From: Symbiodinium kawagutii
Taxonomy: Eukaryota; Sar; Dinophyceae; Suessiales; Symbiodiniaceae
Reading direction: 5' to 3'
Assembly: GCA_009767595.1 (NCBI GenBank)
Contig: VSDK01013561.1
Coordinates: 345,871 to 409,870, forward strand
DNA length: 64,000 nt
The position numbers and the translations under genes are program-made. The stretch's first letter is position 1, and every line of letters starts with the position of its first letter. Below are positions 20,080-32,186 of the stretch, one piece after another. The notes below the pieces were generated by a model. It had not been told where the DNA came from. It searched no databases and worked only from the letters and a program-made list of their open reading frames with translations.

Positions 20080-21780
20080 CAGAAGTTCAGGTTCTACTAC
20101 CGCGTTTAGCAAGAAAGGCATGCCTGCGGGGGTCGGTGTCCTACAGCAACATGCAGCACCCCAACACCGGTGTTGGAGTGACCAGGGCCAAACATTGGTA
20201 TGTTGAGCTGTAGCTCAGCAACCTACAGCATTCAAAGGAGTAATGTTGCATTCCAGGGAGTGCTGGACGAACAATACCTGATACATATATCTTACATCAG
20301 TGACAAAAGGCTTTTAGGTCCCCAAATTCTGGGCAACTGATTTGTGTTTCACGTGTGAACGATCGCCTTTTCTTCCTTGACCACATAATCTCTTGAAATG
20401 GCATGTTCGTGATCTGTTCAAGATCGGCCCACTCATAGTAGTGATGTTACATTCCTAGCATTAGCTTGCCGGAGTGTGCCCAGAAGATGGTCTTCCCCCG
20501 AATGGACTCGGCGCTGGCCTGCCGGCGTCTTTTGCAAGGGTGCCAACCACTTCCTGGCGTCAACAGTCCAGCGACTTCCCTCTAAACGATGATACTGATG
20601 ATACTCGCTAGGTCTTAGACGTGATGGTATTTCTATACACAGCATGGGGTTGTTCATACATGGTGTACCCAAGAAAATTGATGGTTTGCCTCGAGTAGAA
20701 ATTGTGATTCTGGAATGGTTAGGGTATCCCCTATTGATTTGCAAAGCCAAATCTTAGACAAACAGCGAAGCACATACTGTTTCATGAATTAGTACAAGAA
20801 GGGAGCTAGGGTAGTGGGCACCCAATTGGCGCCGGTTCTGCAAAATTCTGGATATGGTGAACATTTGCAACACTTGAACTTGGTGCTTGAGAGGTATCCT
20901 GTTCCCATGTGGTGGCATACCTTGAAACAACCTCGAGGCTGCGAGTGGTTTATGATCTACATTAGTGGTTTCTCCAAATTTGGTTGCTTCATGCAACTGT
21001 GCAACCTTCAAAGAGAATTTCTTAAGTGAGTGCAACTGTGGAGTTGTTCATAGCACTTTAAAAAAAAGAAACATTGGCCCGCCATTTTGGAATGATCAAA
21101 CGCGCTTGTTTTTGTAATATGCGTACCACGAATCAGCTTGCAAGGCAGGACCTTCTGATGTCATGAAGGTTGAGCCTAAAGAGCTTGGTGACCTCAAAGT
21201 TTGCGTCGGATTTTTTGAGGATAGGCATTAGAGATATCCGAATATTCACGCATGCGCGTACATGTGCATAAACAGATTGTAACAGATTAATGTGCATAAA
21301 CAGACTATACCAGATTGATATGCAAAATCGCCGAATCAATGAGGGAAAGGATGACTCTGAATATAATTCACTGTGATGCATTGGAAAGTCCCTGGAACAA
21401 AGTCGCGGAGCAGCGAATGTGCTTAGAAGGGTGATTCTTGCTTATCATTGCACAAATATCAGACTTCTGAGCATGGCTGTAGATCAAAGGAGAAAGCATG
21501 GCTTCCGAGCATGTAGCCTATGAAAATCTATTTTGATTTGATCACAAATATGGAGAAAGCATATGGCAGAAGTGCTGCACCCTCGATGACCTTTTCGTAA
21601 AGTAATGGAGCGATCCACTTTGGAAGGTGTGGTGTAAACTTGCGCCTCTTCCCTGTAGTTTTCAATACCATAAATGAATATCCGTGCCACAACACATCCA
21701 TTCTCCCAAAGAAGCATCCCCCAGGCCCAATCCTTCAAGACCGAAAACCGTCAAATCCTTCACTTGAAAGGGTCATCCCA
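20080..21780. other. Unassigned intron/intergenic
   Basis: Mostly unique sequence. No exon with both splice sites was found. Weak frames at 20,754-21,035 and 21,484-21,738 (-) are unsupported. A partial family-B-like piece lies at 20,640-20,720. Confidence 0.4.
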
Positions 21781-22177
21781 ACATGACAACCATGACAACC
21801 CCCTTAGGGAACGCGTCCGGCGCTTGCCATGTCACCAGCTCTGGGCACCGCGGAAGGGCACCACTGGGCACCACTGGGCACCCAAACATGTTTGCTCTTG
21901 AACTTGATGAGCCAGGCCTGGCCGCCACCGACACCAGCTCCAGCCAGTGGCATCCACGAACCCAACGACTAACGTCTGTTTCCACCGATTTCCACCTGTT
22001 TCAATCCCCCAAATTGGTGTATCCCTTATTATGGTTGGTTCTTCTGACCCATCATTCGCCATTCATTAACCATTCATTCACGATGATCAACCATGAATTA
22101 ACCACTATTCACCATTCATAACCCCTACTACGTCGTGACATGACGCAGCCGTTGCCCTGGTGCGGTCCCGTTCCAAC

Positions 22178-22237
22178 CTGCAACGAGGCGAGCTCTGGCA
22201 GCGTCAGGTCCTGTTGAGCTTCCTCCGGCGTTTCCTC
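22178..22237 (-). CDS. Host micro-exon EETPEEAQQDLTLPELASLQ
   Basis: Exactly 20 codons (phase 0-0) between acceptor CATCCCCAG and donor GTTGGA. The peptide EETPEEAQQDLTLPELASLQ is acidic and helical. It sits in a sharp polarity switch: CATTAACCATTCATTCAC on the left, GTGAGTGATGGTATATGG on the right. It is similar in start, end and size to the exon at 14,452-14,517. Confidence 0.5.
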
Positions 22238-22259
22238 CTGGGGATGAGCCACCGTCAAT

Positions 22260-23200
22260 GGTGGATGATGAGCGCCAGTGAGTGATGGTATATGGTAGTT
22301 GGTGGTTGACAGTTGGTGATGGTTGATTTATGGTAAGGGTTTAAGTCCATGGTTTGTGATGGTTGATGATGGCTTATGATGATTCATATAAGGGTTAATA
22401 ATGGTTAATAATGGTTGATAATGGTGAATAGTGGTTAGTAATGGTTAATAAGTGGTTAATAGGGCTAATCACCAACAGCAGTTGGGGATTCATTAGTGAT
22501 GGTCTATGTGGTTGAGTGGTTGATAATGGCTTCACGGATGTTTATGGTCATGATGGTTCGAACTGAATCGCTTGATAATGGTTAATGGTTGGTCGAATGG
22601 TTGACATTATAGTTTATATGATGTTGATAATCATCAGGATAAAAAGTGGTTCATATGCTATATCATGGTTAAGAACGCTTTATAAGCTCAACAACAATGG
22701 TCAATAGTTGCTAGAATGGTTCATGATGGTTGATACAATGATTGAGAATGGTTGATGTGATGGGTCATGATGGTTGATATAATGAAGAGTTGTTGGTGAC
22801 ATGATGACTAATCGTGGTTGACAATCATGGTCAATGATGTTTAATCATCATGGTCAATCATGATTCATACTGGCTAATAATGGTTGATGTTAACGGTTCA
22901 TGATGGGGAATGATGCTTATAAGTTGTTACGGATAATAATGATAAATCATGATTGATGGTCGTTGATAACAATGCTAAAAGACAATGGAGGCCAATAGTG
23001 GTTGATGATGGTAGCATGCTCAACACTAAGAAACCGGACTGGTGACATAAGCACTCACATGGGTACAACTCGAGACCGCTGTTGCATATCTTGGTGTATG
23101 GGTGATATTGATACTTCTACACTTTGTTTGGCTGATGGTGGTTGGTTGATAATGATTAAAGTAATGATGATTGATCATCAACAACCAACCACAGAGTAGA
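22260..23200. repeat. GGTTGATGATGG intron arm, acceptor side
   Basis: Nearly 1 kb of degenerate GGTTAATAATGGTTGATAATGG words. No gene. Confidence 0.75.
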
Positions 23201-23945
23201 ATCTATCAACAAGAACCTTTATACTGCTTGGCTTCTGCATCACCATCCATAAACCAGCCAGGTGTACAATTCCCATCAAAGCTTCCATTGTGGTTGAGAT
23301 CTCTTTTGATCAGCAATCGTTCACTATTTTGGAACAACTTTATTGCTCATTGTTGACCATCATTAACCATCATCAACCATTCATGGTTGTGTCCCCTTTC
23401 ATCAACCATGATTGCTGCTATCAACGTGCAGTTTTCACCGTCCCCCCAGTGGCTCCAACGAAAAGTTATGAAGTGTAATTCAGGATAAAGCGTGAGCGTG
23501 ACCATAAGTAATCATTTATCATGATATAAATATCGCCAACGATGCTTGTACCCATGAAGGAAAAACAACAATTCAATATCCGCAACTGTCGCATCACCAC
23601 CCTAGGTCGCTTGGTTGATTAAACGACTCGCAGCAACCACCAAAGTGTCGGTTCAACTGTCGCATCACGTGATCGATTGTAAACCATTGTATCAACCATG
23701 CTAACCAAAATGATTCAAAGTATAAACTTCATTCCCCAAACTATCAACAATCAAAATCCCCCCTATTAAAACTATAAATCATTAACCAAAAAAATGTATC
23801 AACCATGTTATAAAGCATGTTAACCATGTTAACCATTATCAGCTATTTTTTTGGGTGGGAGCAACCATCATTAACCATCAGTAACCCTCCTTAACCCTCG
23901 TCCCACCATCCAAACCTCCCCAGCCACTCCGCCACTCCGCCACTC
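23200..23945. repeat. AACCATCATTAACC intron, donor side
   Basis: TTAACCATCATCAACCATTC and AACCATGTTAACC words increase toward the donor of the exon at 23,949. No gene. Confidence 0.65.
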
Positions 23946-23948
23946 GAC

Positions 23949-24017
23949 CCTCCTCCAGCTTGTTCTTTGCAAGCAACCGCGTGGCGTCTCGCCCGGCCAA
24001 GATGTGATACTCGCAGC
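23949..24017 (-). CDS. Cytochrome b5-like (MAPR/PGRMC) haem-domain exon
   Basis: This 69-nt exon lies between acceptor CGGGTGCAG and donor GTCGAG. It reads CEYHILAGRDATRLLAKNKL then EE. The signature Y.(F/I)(F/L)AGRDA(S/T)R.LA is the core of membrane-associated progesterone receptor / cytochrome b5-like haem-binding domains, where the Tyr and the AGRDAT turn shape the haem pocket. Only this exon of the domain is seen; neighbouring exons should lie within a few kb on the minus strand. Family assignment is from motif memory; splice boundaries are seen directly. Confidence 0.6.
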
Positions 24018-24059
24018 CTGCACCCGGGGGGGCTTGGTAAGTCGCTCACGGCTAACAAC

Positions 24060-25013
24060 TGGGACGGAACCTGGAAGTGGTTCTGATTGCAAATCAATGG
24101 TTCATTGATGGTGCAAATGGTTTTAGCAAATTGGTTAAGCCATATTGGTTAAGCAAATGGACCATACTGGCGAATGATTTGATTAAGTAATTTTATGCCA
24201 GAATATTAATTGAACCATCAATTGGTAGAAGTGCTAATGGTTCATTAAATTGGTGCCAATTAATTTATGACAATTTGACCATACTAGAAGTAATTTTATC
24301 CATTGATGGTTCATTAATGGCGCCAAAGTATGGTTCATTGATGGTGCTAATGGTTTTAGCCATTGATTCAGCAAATGGTTAAGCTAGTTTATTTATGATC
24401 ATTGCTAATGGTTTAGCTAATGAACCATGCTTAGCCATACTTCTTAGCCCGTATGGTGAACCGCTAGCGAGTTTGGTGCTGCAAAAATGGCATAACCATA
24501 CTGGCTAGTGGTTCACCATACTGGCAACAAAATGCTGAAATAGTGCGGTTGATGACAGGCTGACAGGCGCTGCCACGATAACTACAACTATATTTCTACA
24601 TCTCACCAGCATTTCAGATGCAAAGTCCACTACCATGATCCCCTAGATACGAAAGCCACCAAGGAAATCCATTAGATATCCTGGTTGTATCTGGTCACTG
24701 ACACTTGTACCTTCAGTTTGCCATGTGTGCCACATCAATGGTCACTTCAAACCACTAGTGGTCAGTCCATGTTCAGTTTTCAGTACCATTTTACGATGAA
24801 CGGTCCACTATGAAAACCCTATCAGGCACGCTACTGACAAAGGAAGACTATGTTGCCATCTGGATGTTGTCTTCAAGTGAAATTCCCTTGTAATGTTTGT
24901 TCTACTCCCAATGATTTTTCTTGCTACAGCTGAATAGCTATTGGTACCTTTGGTAAACTAACCCGGCAAGTGAAGTTCCGCCATTTATAGATGGTTTCCA
25001 AAGGTTTCCCTAC
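24060..25013. other. Intron/intergenic, AATGGTT-rich
   Basis: CATTGATGGTTCATTAATGG words in the first 450 bases, then unique sequence up to the gap. No gene is supported. Confidence 0.55.
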
Positions 25014-25060
25014 NNNNNNNNNNNNNNNNNNNNNNNNNNNNNNNNNNNNNNNNNNNNNNN
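25014..25060. other. Assembly gap (47 N)
   Basis: A run of N. The sequences on both sides (GGTTTCCCTAC | AAAGTGGGGTAATACTCC) resemble the single interval at 6,690-6,830, so the missing bases probably belong to a dispersed repeat. Confidence 0.95.
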
Positions 25061-26820
25061 AAAGTGGGGTAATACTCCATCGCCACGCTAGTTTACAAAA
25101 GGGTGATTCCAGTTGACCTTAGACACGGGACAATCGCTAGAAATCCCCTTCTGATCAATGACAGACATCGGCCAAAATCCTGACCATGGAAATCCATGAG
25201 GTAATGATGCTTGATAAAGGTTGATTAATCATGATAGTGATGGTTGATAATGGTTGATACCAACAACCGTGGATGAGAATAAGCATGATTGAGCACTATC
25301 AACCATTTATAACTGTACTGACCATGTTCATCAATGCTGGTTACCCAACAACATTGGTTGTGACTAATAATCATTGCTGTAATAAGTCCTGGCAGTCCAG
25401 GTATCAATGGGAAAATCCAACCCGCGAAGCCCTGGAAATCAACCTCACATCCATTCCCTGCGCTCATGAGACCCCCGCCTGTTGCATAGAAGTGACTACT
25501 TCGCCATACGTTGAAGACTAGTCCGTCGCAACCCACGAGAATCGGACCGTCCTGGACGCATCGCTGCAAGCGGGTACAGGGGTTACTCCTATCGGCTAAC
25601 ACCAGTTAATAATCAGTTAACTAAGTCAGCTCCGAAGTAATAACTATAAAGTTCACTTACTAAGTTGATACAAGATGATAAAAGTAATCACTAAGTAACT
25701 TATGTAGGAGTAATAATGACTTAACAACAATAGTATAACTTAACGGAACTGGGTACTCTAATGGTGACTCAGTCAGCTCCTCGTCCGTTCCATCGTACTT
25801 GCGCAACTCCTGCGCAGTCCAAGGCTCCTGGGCCGCTGTTTGCGTCATCGAGCGAACCACCACTGATCTAACGTCAAAACAAGGGGTGGTTTGATGGATA
25901 TGACTCATGACGTATATATGTATATAAATGGATGATGTTGCAAATATGACTATATATGGTAAAATAGATCATAAATTGAATATCATTGTTGGTGATGATA
26001 TCCATTTGATGGTTTATGTATATATGTAAATAAAAAAGGATGATATAACATATAATCATTGATAATAACCTATGATAATAACTGATATAACTGATAATAA
26101 CCTATAGTGATATGACAACTGGATGATATAACGCATATTAATTACTTATACTTATAATTATCAATTTCATGCGGAATAATCGCCAACAACACTGGATAAA
26201 CAACGATGTGGCATTTGATTATATGACTGGAGTGATAAATAACATCTACTTAATCAATTGAATATTGTGAAAACTTTTGAAAACTGGTGGGTCATGGCGC
26301 CAGTTGACTATCCAAGTTCCGGCTGTTAGGATGCAACTAGGGATAACTAGATGAACAGGACAGTCAACTGGATAGTCAAGTGGATAGTCAAGTGGATAGT
26401 TCTCATAGTCAAGTGGATGGTCAACTGGCGCGGATGTATAACTGGATCGCTTCCGCCCACCTTTCAGGGACACAAGACCGAGTAGTACTGACTCCAAGTG
26501 GTTGGTGCGTAGGAGGTCAAGAACTACCAACACCATGGGAGATCCAGTTCTTCGTCACCCCCCTCAAATTTAATCATAAATAGTCGAGGATCTACCACCA
26601 GGGGGCTTGTGAATATGAACCTACCACTTATAGATGATGAGAACCCTGATCTTTTAGGTATAGTATAGTTGACCAAACAGCGGCCGTGTGTGTTTTGTTG
26701 AACAATTCAACGTATCTTCGCAGGAACCAAATGCCACGACATCCAGGTTCGTTGCAATTTTTGAGGTGAGATAGCTCAACAAATCAACCACCTCCCAACC
26801 AACCAGCCGCTTCCAAAACT
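25061..26820. other. Unassigned intron/intergenic
   Basis: No exon meets the standard. A short tandem GGATAGTCAAGTGGATAGTC lies at 26,365-26,425. AT-rich sequence with TATATGT runs lies at 25,900-26,160. Confidence 0.45.
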
Positions 26821-26939
26821 CATCAACTCAAACTCATCAACCAACTTATACACCACCATCCATCAACCATATCAACCACCATAACATCCACCAACATCTC
26901 ACCCACATCAACCACCATCCAACCCACCCAACCACCACA

Positions 26940-27155
26940 CCTCAACCCCCTTGGGCTCCCCTCCCGTGCTCCCTTGGGACCCCCCGGGCCACGCCCCGCC
27001 TTCCTCCGGGCCACGAAGGCGCGCTGCCTGCGCGCCTCCAGCGCCGCCAACCGCTGCGCCTCGGCCGCCTCCTGCGCCGCAAAGTCGCGCTGCCGCTGCG
27101 CCAGGCCCTGCAAGGTGCGTAGCGCCCAGGCGCCCGCGGCCAAGGTCAGCAGGGC
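26940..27155 (-). CDS. Host exon, Ala/Arg/Gln-rich coiled coil
   Basis: Acceptor CATCCACCAG lies above 27155. The frame reads ALLTLAAGAWALRTLQGLAQ, RQRDFAAQEAAEAQRLAALE and ARRQRAFVARRKAG, then becomes Gly/Pro-rich. The start is hydrophobic enough for a membrane or buried helix; the rest is a long charged helix typical of coiled coils. The donor end is uncertain because the frame stays open to 26,823 through CCACCAT repeats. Flanks are CCAACCACC (left) and GGATGGATAAATGG (right). Unrecognised. Confidence 0.5.
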
Positions 27156-27539
27156 CTGGTGGATGGATAAATGGCAACGTGGCAACGTTGAGTGAGGCAA
27201 CTGCCGGTCGCCAGCGTCACTGGTAGATGGCTTGGTTGAGATTCATGGCGGCTTGGACCTATGGAAGCCTCAATGATTGAACTGGTAGGTTTGTTGAGTA
27301 TGAGTGACATTGGCAACTGCCGTAGTTACCATAATGATGGCAATTTCTATGGTTCCACATAAACGTCAACCAGTGAACATAATATACATCCTCAGTTACC
27401 AGATGTTGTCACTCACTAGTATGTCCGTAGTCTGTGGATTTATGGTTTTTCCACACGGAAAAATTGGGCCCATAGTTATAGTTCAGCATCCTCAATGACA
27501 ATTTAACTATTTCGGATTCTCATGAACCAAAACAAGAGT

Positions 27540-27790
27540 TGCCAATGGGTTACCAGGGCCAAGTTGACAACTAGAAACAAAAAACAGAAGCCAAAACACA
27601 AGAGTTGCCACTTGCGACTAGAAACAAGCGAAGGAAACAAGAGTTAACAATGGGTCAACTGCCCGCATCGAACGGACCAACAAGCTAGAACCAACTAGAA
27701 CCAACTAGAACCAACTAGAACCAACTAGAACTTGCCAACCAAATAGAACCAATTAGAACCAACTAAAACCGACCAACCAACCAACCTACC
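27540..27790. repeat. (CCAACTAGAA)n minisatellite
   Basis: Tandem 10-bp units CCAACTAGAA, about five perfect copies at 27,690-27,735, with degenerate copies on both sides. Confidence 0.85.
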
Positions 27791-27825
27791 AACCAACTTA
27801 CCAACCAAGCATGGCATTCACCAAC

Positions 27826-27922
27826 CTTCCCATCCCCAAGCGTTTCCAGTGCCCCCGCGTTGCGCAATGCTGCGCCTGCCCAGGGTCCTCCAGCAGGGAC
27901 CGCCGTGCCGTCCGACCTGGAT
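27826..27922 (-). CDS. Host exon, AALRNAGALETLGDGK
   Basis: 97 nt between acceptor TGCTGGCAG and donor GTTGGT. The best frame gives SRSDGTAVPAGGPWAGAALR then NAGALETLGDGK. The last part (AALRNAGALETL) resembles an ARM-repeat helix, but all three frames are open over this short length. Unrecognised. Confidence 0.35.
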
Positions 27923-28036
27923 CTGCCAGCAGCAACAGTAACCATGGCTGGTGAAGCCTAGCTGGTTAAGCTGCTTCATAATAGGGGATAAGTTCAGCAA
28001 CCGTACTAGTTAAAAACCGGGGATATACCAGCTATG

Positions 28037-28140
28037 TATGGCGAGCTGGGTCAAGCAGTCAATGAACCAACGTTCATGGTGGATAAGCTCAACGACAAAA
28101 CTATAGGGAAAACAGCCTGGTTAATACTGGGGGAGTCAGG
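28037..28140. repeat. MITE family A, degraded copy
   Basis: The left end ATGGCGAGCTGGGTCAAGCA and internal ACTATAGGGAAAAC are recognisable; the right end is lost. Confidence 0.5.
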
Positions 28141-28903
28141 CAGCCACTGCCAGATGGTTGGCTCATGGAAACCTCTGACAAATCCACTGTCAGGATTGGG
28201 AAACCCATCACTTTTGGTTGGCTCAGGGTTGCTGATTGGTCAATGCTGCTGGCTCATGGATCAAAACCATCCATGATACGGGTTCACGACCACCAACAAC
28301 AATAAACGAGCAGAAACAGCAACAGAAACAACAACTACAGCATGGGTATGGGTCAGGCCACTGGATAGCATTCAAAAAATTCTTAATTAAACGTTCTTTT
28401 ACATCACGAATCACTGTCAACAACTATGATCTTAACGAGTACAATCACTGTTGACCCATAGTGGTCACTATGACCCGTTGCTGACCCATGTTTACCATGT
28501 TCATTCTCCACCACCAAGCATTGCTATGCCACCAGCCACTGTTGAGTTGTCAACCATTCACCATGCACCACTGTTTATCATAAATCATCATAATTCAACC
28601 TCAACCATCATAAACCATCATCAGCTACCAGTACTATTGTGATTTATGATGGTTGAGGTCAACCTCCACTGTTGAGTTGTCAACCATCAACCATGATAAG
28701 CTTATCAACTACCAGTACTTGGTTTTTCGCTTACGACACCTCTGCTAGCTCCTTGGCTTTTAAAGGGCAAGAAGGATATATTCCTGGCGAAGCTCATCCC
28801 TCCCAACCACCAGACAGTATATAAACCATCACCCCAATCTAGCATTTGGATGGAACCCGCGTGGTAGCTACCTAGCTCCCACTTTAAAGGCCCTTTAAAA
28901 GGC

Positions 28904-29017
28904 TATATGGTGATTTCTCAAAATAGGGGTACACCCAAATCATCAGATCTTAGTCATTTATAGTAGTAAACCAACCATAACTTTGGGGTACCCCCATTTT
29001 GAGAAACCACCATATGG
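28904..29017. repeat. MITE family B, copy 6
   Basis: Ends TATATGGTGATTTCTCAAAA and TTTTGAGAAACCACCATATG; one of the best preserved copies, interior TAGTAAACCAACCATAACTT. Confidence 0.85.
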
Positions 29018-29041
29018 GTACCAACCATCACCAACCATCAC

Positions 29042-29168
29042 ATCAAACCATCACCGCTGCCACAGCACCGCAGCGCGGCCGCATGCGCGGCACAGCCGCC
29101 GTCTTCAACGGGAGGCGAAGGGCCGGGGCCGCCGGGGTCAAGGCCGGGGTAAGGACGGGGTCCATGGC
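29042..29168 (-). CDS. Host exon candidate, Pro/Ala-rich
   Basis: A GC-rich island in CCATCACC repeats. The minus frame reads MDPVLTPALTPAAPALRLPL then KTAAVPRMRPRCGAVAA, followed by a possible donor GTGATG. The acceptor is not identified, and a plus-strand frame is also open. Confidence 0.3.
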
Positions 29169-29286
29169 GATACAGCAGCACCCACAGGGTTGTGAGACCT
29201 CGATGTGTTGGGATCCATATGGCCCCCCCCGCTATCATCCAGTTGATTAACCACGTACAGTAATCAACCAATCAACCAACCATTTT

Positions 29287-29397
29287 ATAGGTGCTTCTCA
29301 AGTAATTGGGAACCCCGAAAATAGGTGGCTTCTCACTAGTTATGCAATTTTCGTCCAATGATTTAGGGGTATCCTTGCTTTAAGAAACCATCGCATG
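29287..29397. repeat. MITE family B, copy 7
   Basis: Ends ATAGGTGCTTCTCAAGTAAT and TTTAAGAAACCATCGCATGG; core GGGAACCCC. Confidence 0.65.
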
Positions 29398-29399
29398 GT

Positions 29400-31075
29400 G
29401 TTGTGATCATGTTGCCATCGATGCATGATTGCGGTGGCTATCATTCTATGCGATTGCGCCGACAAACCGCATCCATCATCCATTGAATGCCAGAAGCTTC
29501 TTCTTGCGACCATGGAAGTGGTGGTCCATGAGGGACATGAGTCTTGCTGGCATGCTCGTATCTTCAGAAAGCTGAGGAATAGACTGGATCCAAAATGCTC
29601 TCTGTCACCAGCTTTAACGGCAGAGGTTCAAAGGTTCACGCATCATAGATGGACAATCATGAGCACGGTATGGATTTTGATGTGTACAGGTCATGTTCAA
29701 CAAGATCACAATTTTTGATCAACCCGATGCCCTGATTTGGATGTCATGCTGCATCATCAAGTTAATAGTATCGGCTCATGTGCTGAAATTCTGGCTGGTC
29801 ATACCAGGGATGTCAACAACGGGTTGCCAACAACTCACACAGTAGGTGTTGCATCTCTCTGCGGGCTCGATGATTGGAGTACCCACATGGATGTCCACTC
29901 TTGGTATTTTTGGGCATAGCTCGCCTTTGCCGTGGCAAGTGGGCATGCCATGCTTTCAACCAAAATTCCGAGTGGGCTGCAATGAAGGAACTGGATGTTT
30001 TTCCCCAGCGGAACACATTTCCAACATCATTTTCAGGTTGTTAAGGATGTATGGGCAGTCCCACATGTCAGTGCCATGAAGGATGAAGGGTGAAGGATGA
30101 AGGATAAAACTGAGAGGAGGATCACGATGGCGACATTTCTCCCACAGTTGGTTCCCAAAGGATTTCCCAGCGGCAGCATCCACGACCGTTTTTTCCCGCA
30201 CAGGTCAGCTGGAGCTGTCTCTCCGTCGCTTCCTGGGTGCGAAAACCGAGTCGAGTCAAGTTGGCCAATCTCTTGACCAAGGATTTTGGATTAACCAAGG
30301 ATTATCCCGTTTCACCACCGTTTAACCAAGGAATCTAGTTGGCCATCACAGCCCATCCTGGTGAGCCAAGGATTTTACAATGCCAAGTCGCTGAGTCACT
30401 GGTTTTGAGTCAGACCTCTGCATGGGTTAGTTTGGTTGCAACACTTCACATAGGGATACTGTACAAACGTACAAGCCCTCCTGCGCGAGTGTGCGTGCCC
30501 TGGTATGCTCCAGGAATCGATGCTATACTGACTGTGCTATATTATACTGTGCGAGTTTGTCTCTGGACCGCGAAATTGGTGTACCCAACATCCAGACATG
30601 TCTCAACCCCAGATTCCAAAAATGTATACTGTACCCCATCTAAGCATGACCCCGGGCCCCAAACATCCCATTTTCACGGAAGGAAAGCGCAAGCCTTGGG
30701 GCTGATGTCCCAAGAGGTGGCCGTGGGCCATGGTTTCCAGCTGCCACAAAGCTTCGCAAACCCATCAGTGACCAGTCGATCGGATGAGCAACCCGGGTCC
30801 ATTAGCAATCATTAGTAAAGGTTGTCCATGAATTGAGCATTATTAACGGTTGCTAATTTGCTCATTTAGCACTAGTGACGGTTGCTACATAATGCTAATT
30901 CATTGTTTCTGATTCACCATCATTGTTGGCTCTGAATTGGGCTTAGAATTACCATGATAGCCTCAATAGAGTAGCAAAAGGCGTCAGCCTGCTCACTAAA
31001 AACGTTGCGAGCGAATCAACTATGCAAGTGGTAGATCCATTCTTCCCAACGGTGGTAGGTTTATTCTCAATCTCT
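29400..31075. other. Unassigned unique sequence
   Basis: Several plus-strand frames (29,425-29,718; 30,339-30,815) are open but show no splice-bounded or family-like peptide. A short GAAGGATGAAGG tandem lies at 30,075-30,105. I see no supported gene. Confidence 0.4.
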
Positions 31076-31078
31076 GAT

Positions 31079-31198
31079 TTGGCAATGGGTCAAAACCCCG
31101 TACCCCTGGTTCCCCTATCATCAACCATTGTGTTCCCTATTGTTGTTGCTTGCTATCCCTCATTATTGGTTGGTCAACTGCTTGACCCAGCTCGCCAT
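31079..31198. repeat. MITE family A, copy 4
   Basis: Ends TTGGCAATGGGTCAAAACC and CTTGACCCAGCTCGCCAT; interior ACCCCTGGTTCCCCTATCAT. Confidence 0.75.
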
Positions 31199-31519
31199 TT
31201 CGCGGCGCAAGCAGCGAGCTGTTTGCTCTTCAATTCAAGACCCAACCGTTGGTGTCGCTCTCGGGGGCTGGATCGATTCGTCGATATCAGTGGTTGCTAA
31301 TAATGGTCGATAATGATGGTTGATATTACTGGTTACAAAGAATGGTCGATAATGATAGTTGATATTACTGGTTGATAATAATGGCTGATGATGATGGTTG
31401 ATATCAGTCGATCAGCGAAGGGGATCAGGCCACTCATCCCAGCGAACGACAAGGCTCTTTGATTTCTTTTCTCGTCTGTCCTGGAGAGTCGCATATCTTG
31501 ATGAAAAAGAGCCCTCATG

Positions 31520-31853
31520 TTAGTGCTCACATGGATGAATGAAAATGTCATCTCCAAAACACAGCAAAGATTGGCTGTCCTCATCTGAATCCCTATCTTT
31601 CGGCTTTTCTTTGGCCTTCTCTTTCTCTCGAGGCTTATCTTTGGCCTTCTCTTTTTCTTGTTCTCTTCCTTTGTCTTTCGCTTTCTCTTTTGACTCTTTT
31701 TTCTTGTCAGAAATGTCTTCATCCTTCTCTTTCTCCTTCTCCTTCTCCTTGTCTTTCTCCTTGTCCTTTTCTTTCTCCTTTTCCTTCTCCTTCTTCTTTT
31801 CCTTGGAGGACTCCTTTCCCAAAGAGCCGTGCTTCAATTTCTCCAGTTTTTGC
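31520..31853 (-). CDS. Host exon, Lys/Glu-rich C-terminus
   Basis: Acceptor TTATCTGAG lies above 31853. The frame starts QKLEKLKHGSLGKESSKEK, runs through about 40 residues of alternating KE/KEKD, then EDISDKKKESKEKAKDKGRE and further KAKEK blocks, ending at the stop at 31,520 after GDDIFIHPCEH. It joins in frame (phase 2) to the exon at 32,115, so the low-complexity tract is the continuation of a real spliced frame and not just a (CTTCTC)n microsatellite. Such highly charged single-helix tails are common in nuclear and RNA-processing proteins. Confidence 0.5.
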
Positions 31854-32009
31854 CTCAGATAAGCAGCAAAAAGTAGAAAGGCCGAAAGGCCCTACAAATC
31901 CTGGGCATCCAGAACCTCAAAGAAAGCCATCTACTCCAAGGCATTTTTGATTTCTCCAAAAAAAGATTTACAAATGGAATCTAGTTGGCAGTATAACTCT
32001 GGGATCTTA

Positions 32010-32115
32010 GTTCACAGCATATTTCTAAGAAACAGTTCATCAATCAACTCAGATCCGCACTTTTGTTTCTCCAAGCGCTTCTTCATCTTCTTGGCCTTCT
32101 TGTCCTCCGGATCGC
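32010..32115 (-). CDS. Host exon, GDPEDKKAKKMKKRLEKQK
   Basis: Acceptor TGCCCAG lies above 32115. The peptide is DPEDKKAKKMKKRLEKQK then CGSELIDELFLRNML, with a possible donor GTGAAC. The first codon completes a Gly split with the exon at 32,187-32,345 (phase 1), and the end joins the Lys/Glu-rich exon in frame. This consistent phasing across three exons is the main support. Confidence 0.5.
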
Positions 32116-32186
32116 CTGGGCACTTCCGAACTCACGCACTACAACGGTCAACGGGTCGATCAGTTCATCATCAACCACTGAATCAC

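Noticed and set aside
30339-30815. 158-codon plus-strand frame
   Set aside because: Unremarkable composition, no family resemblance and no flanking exon signals.
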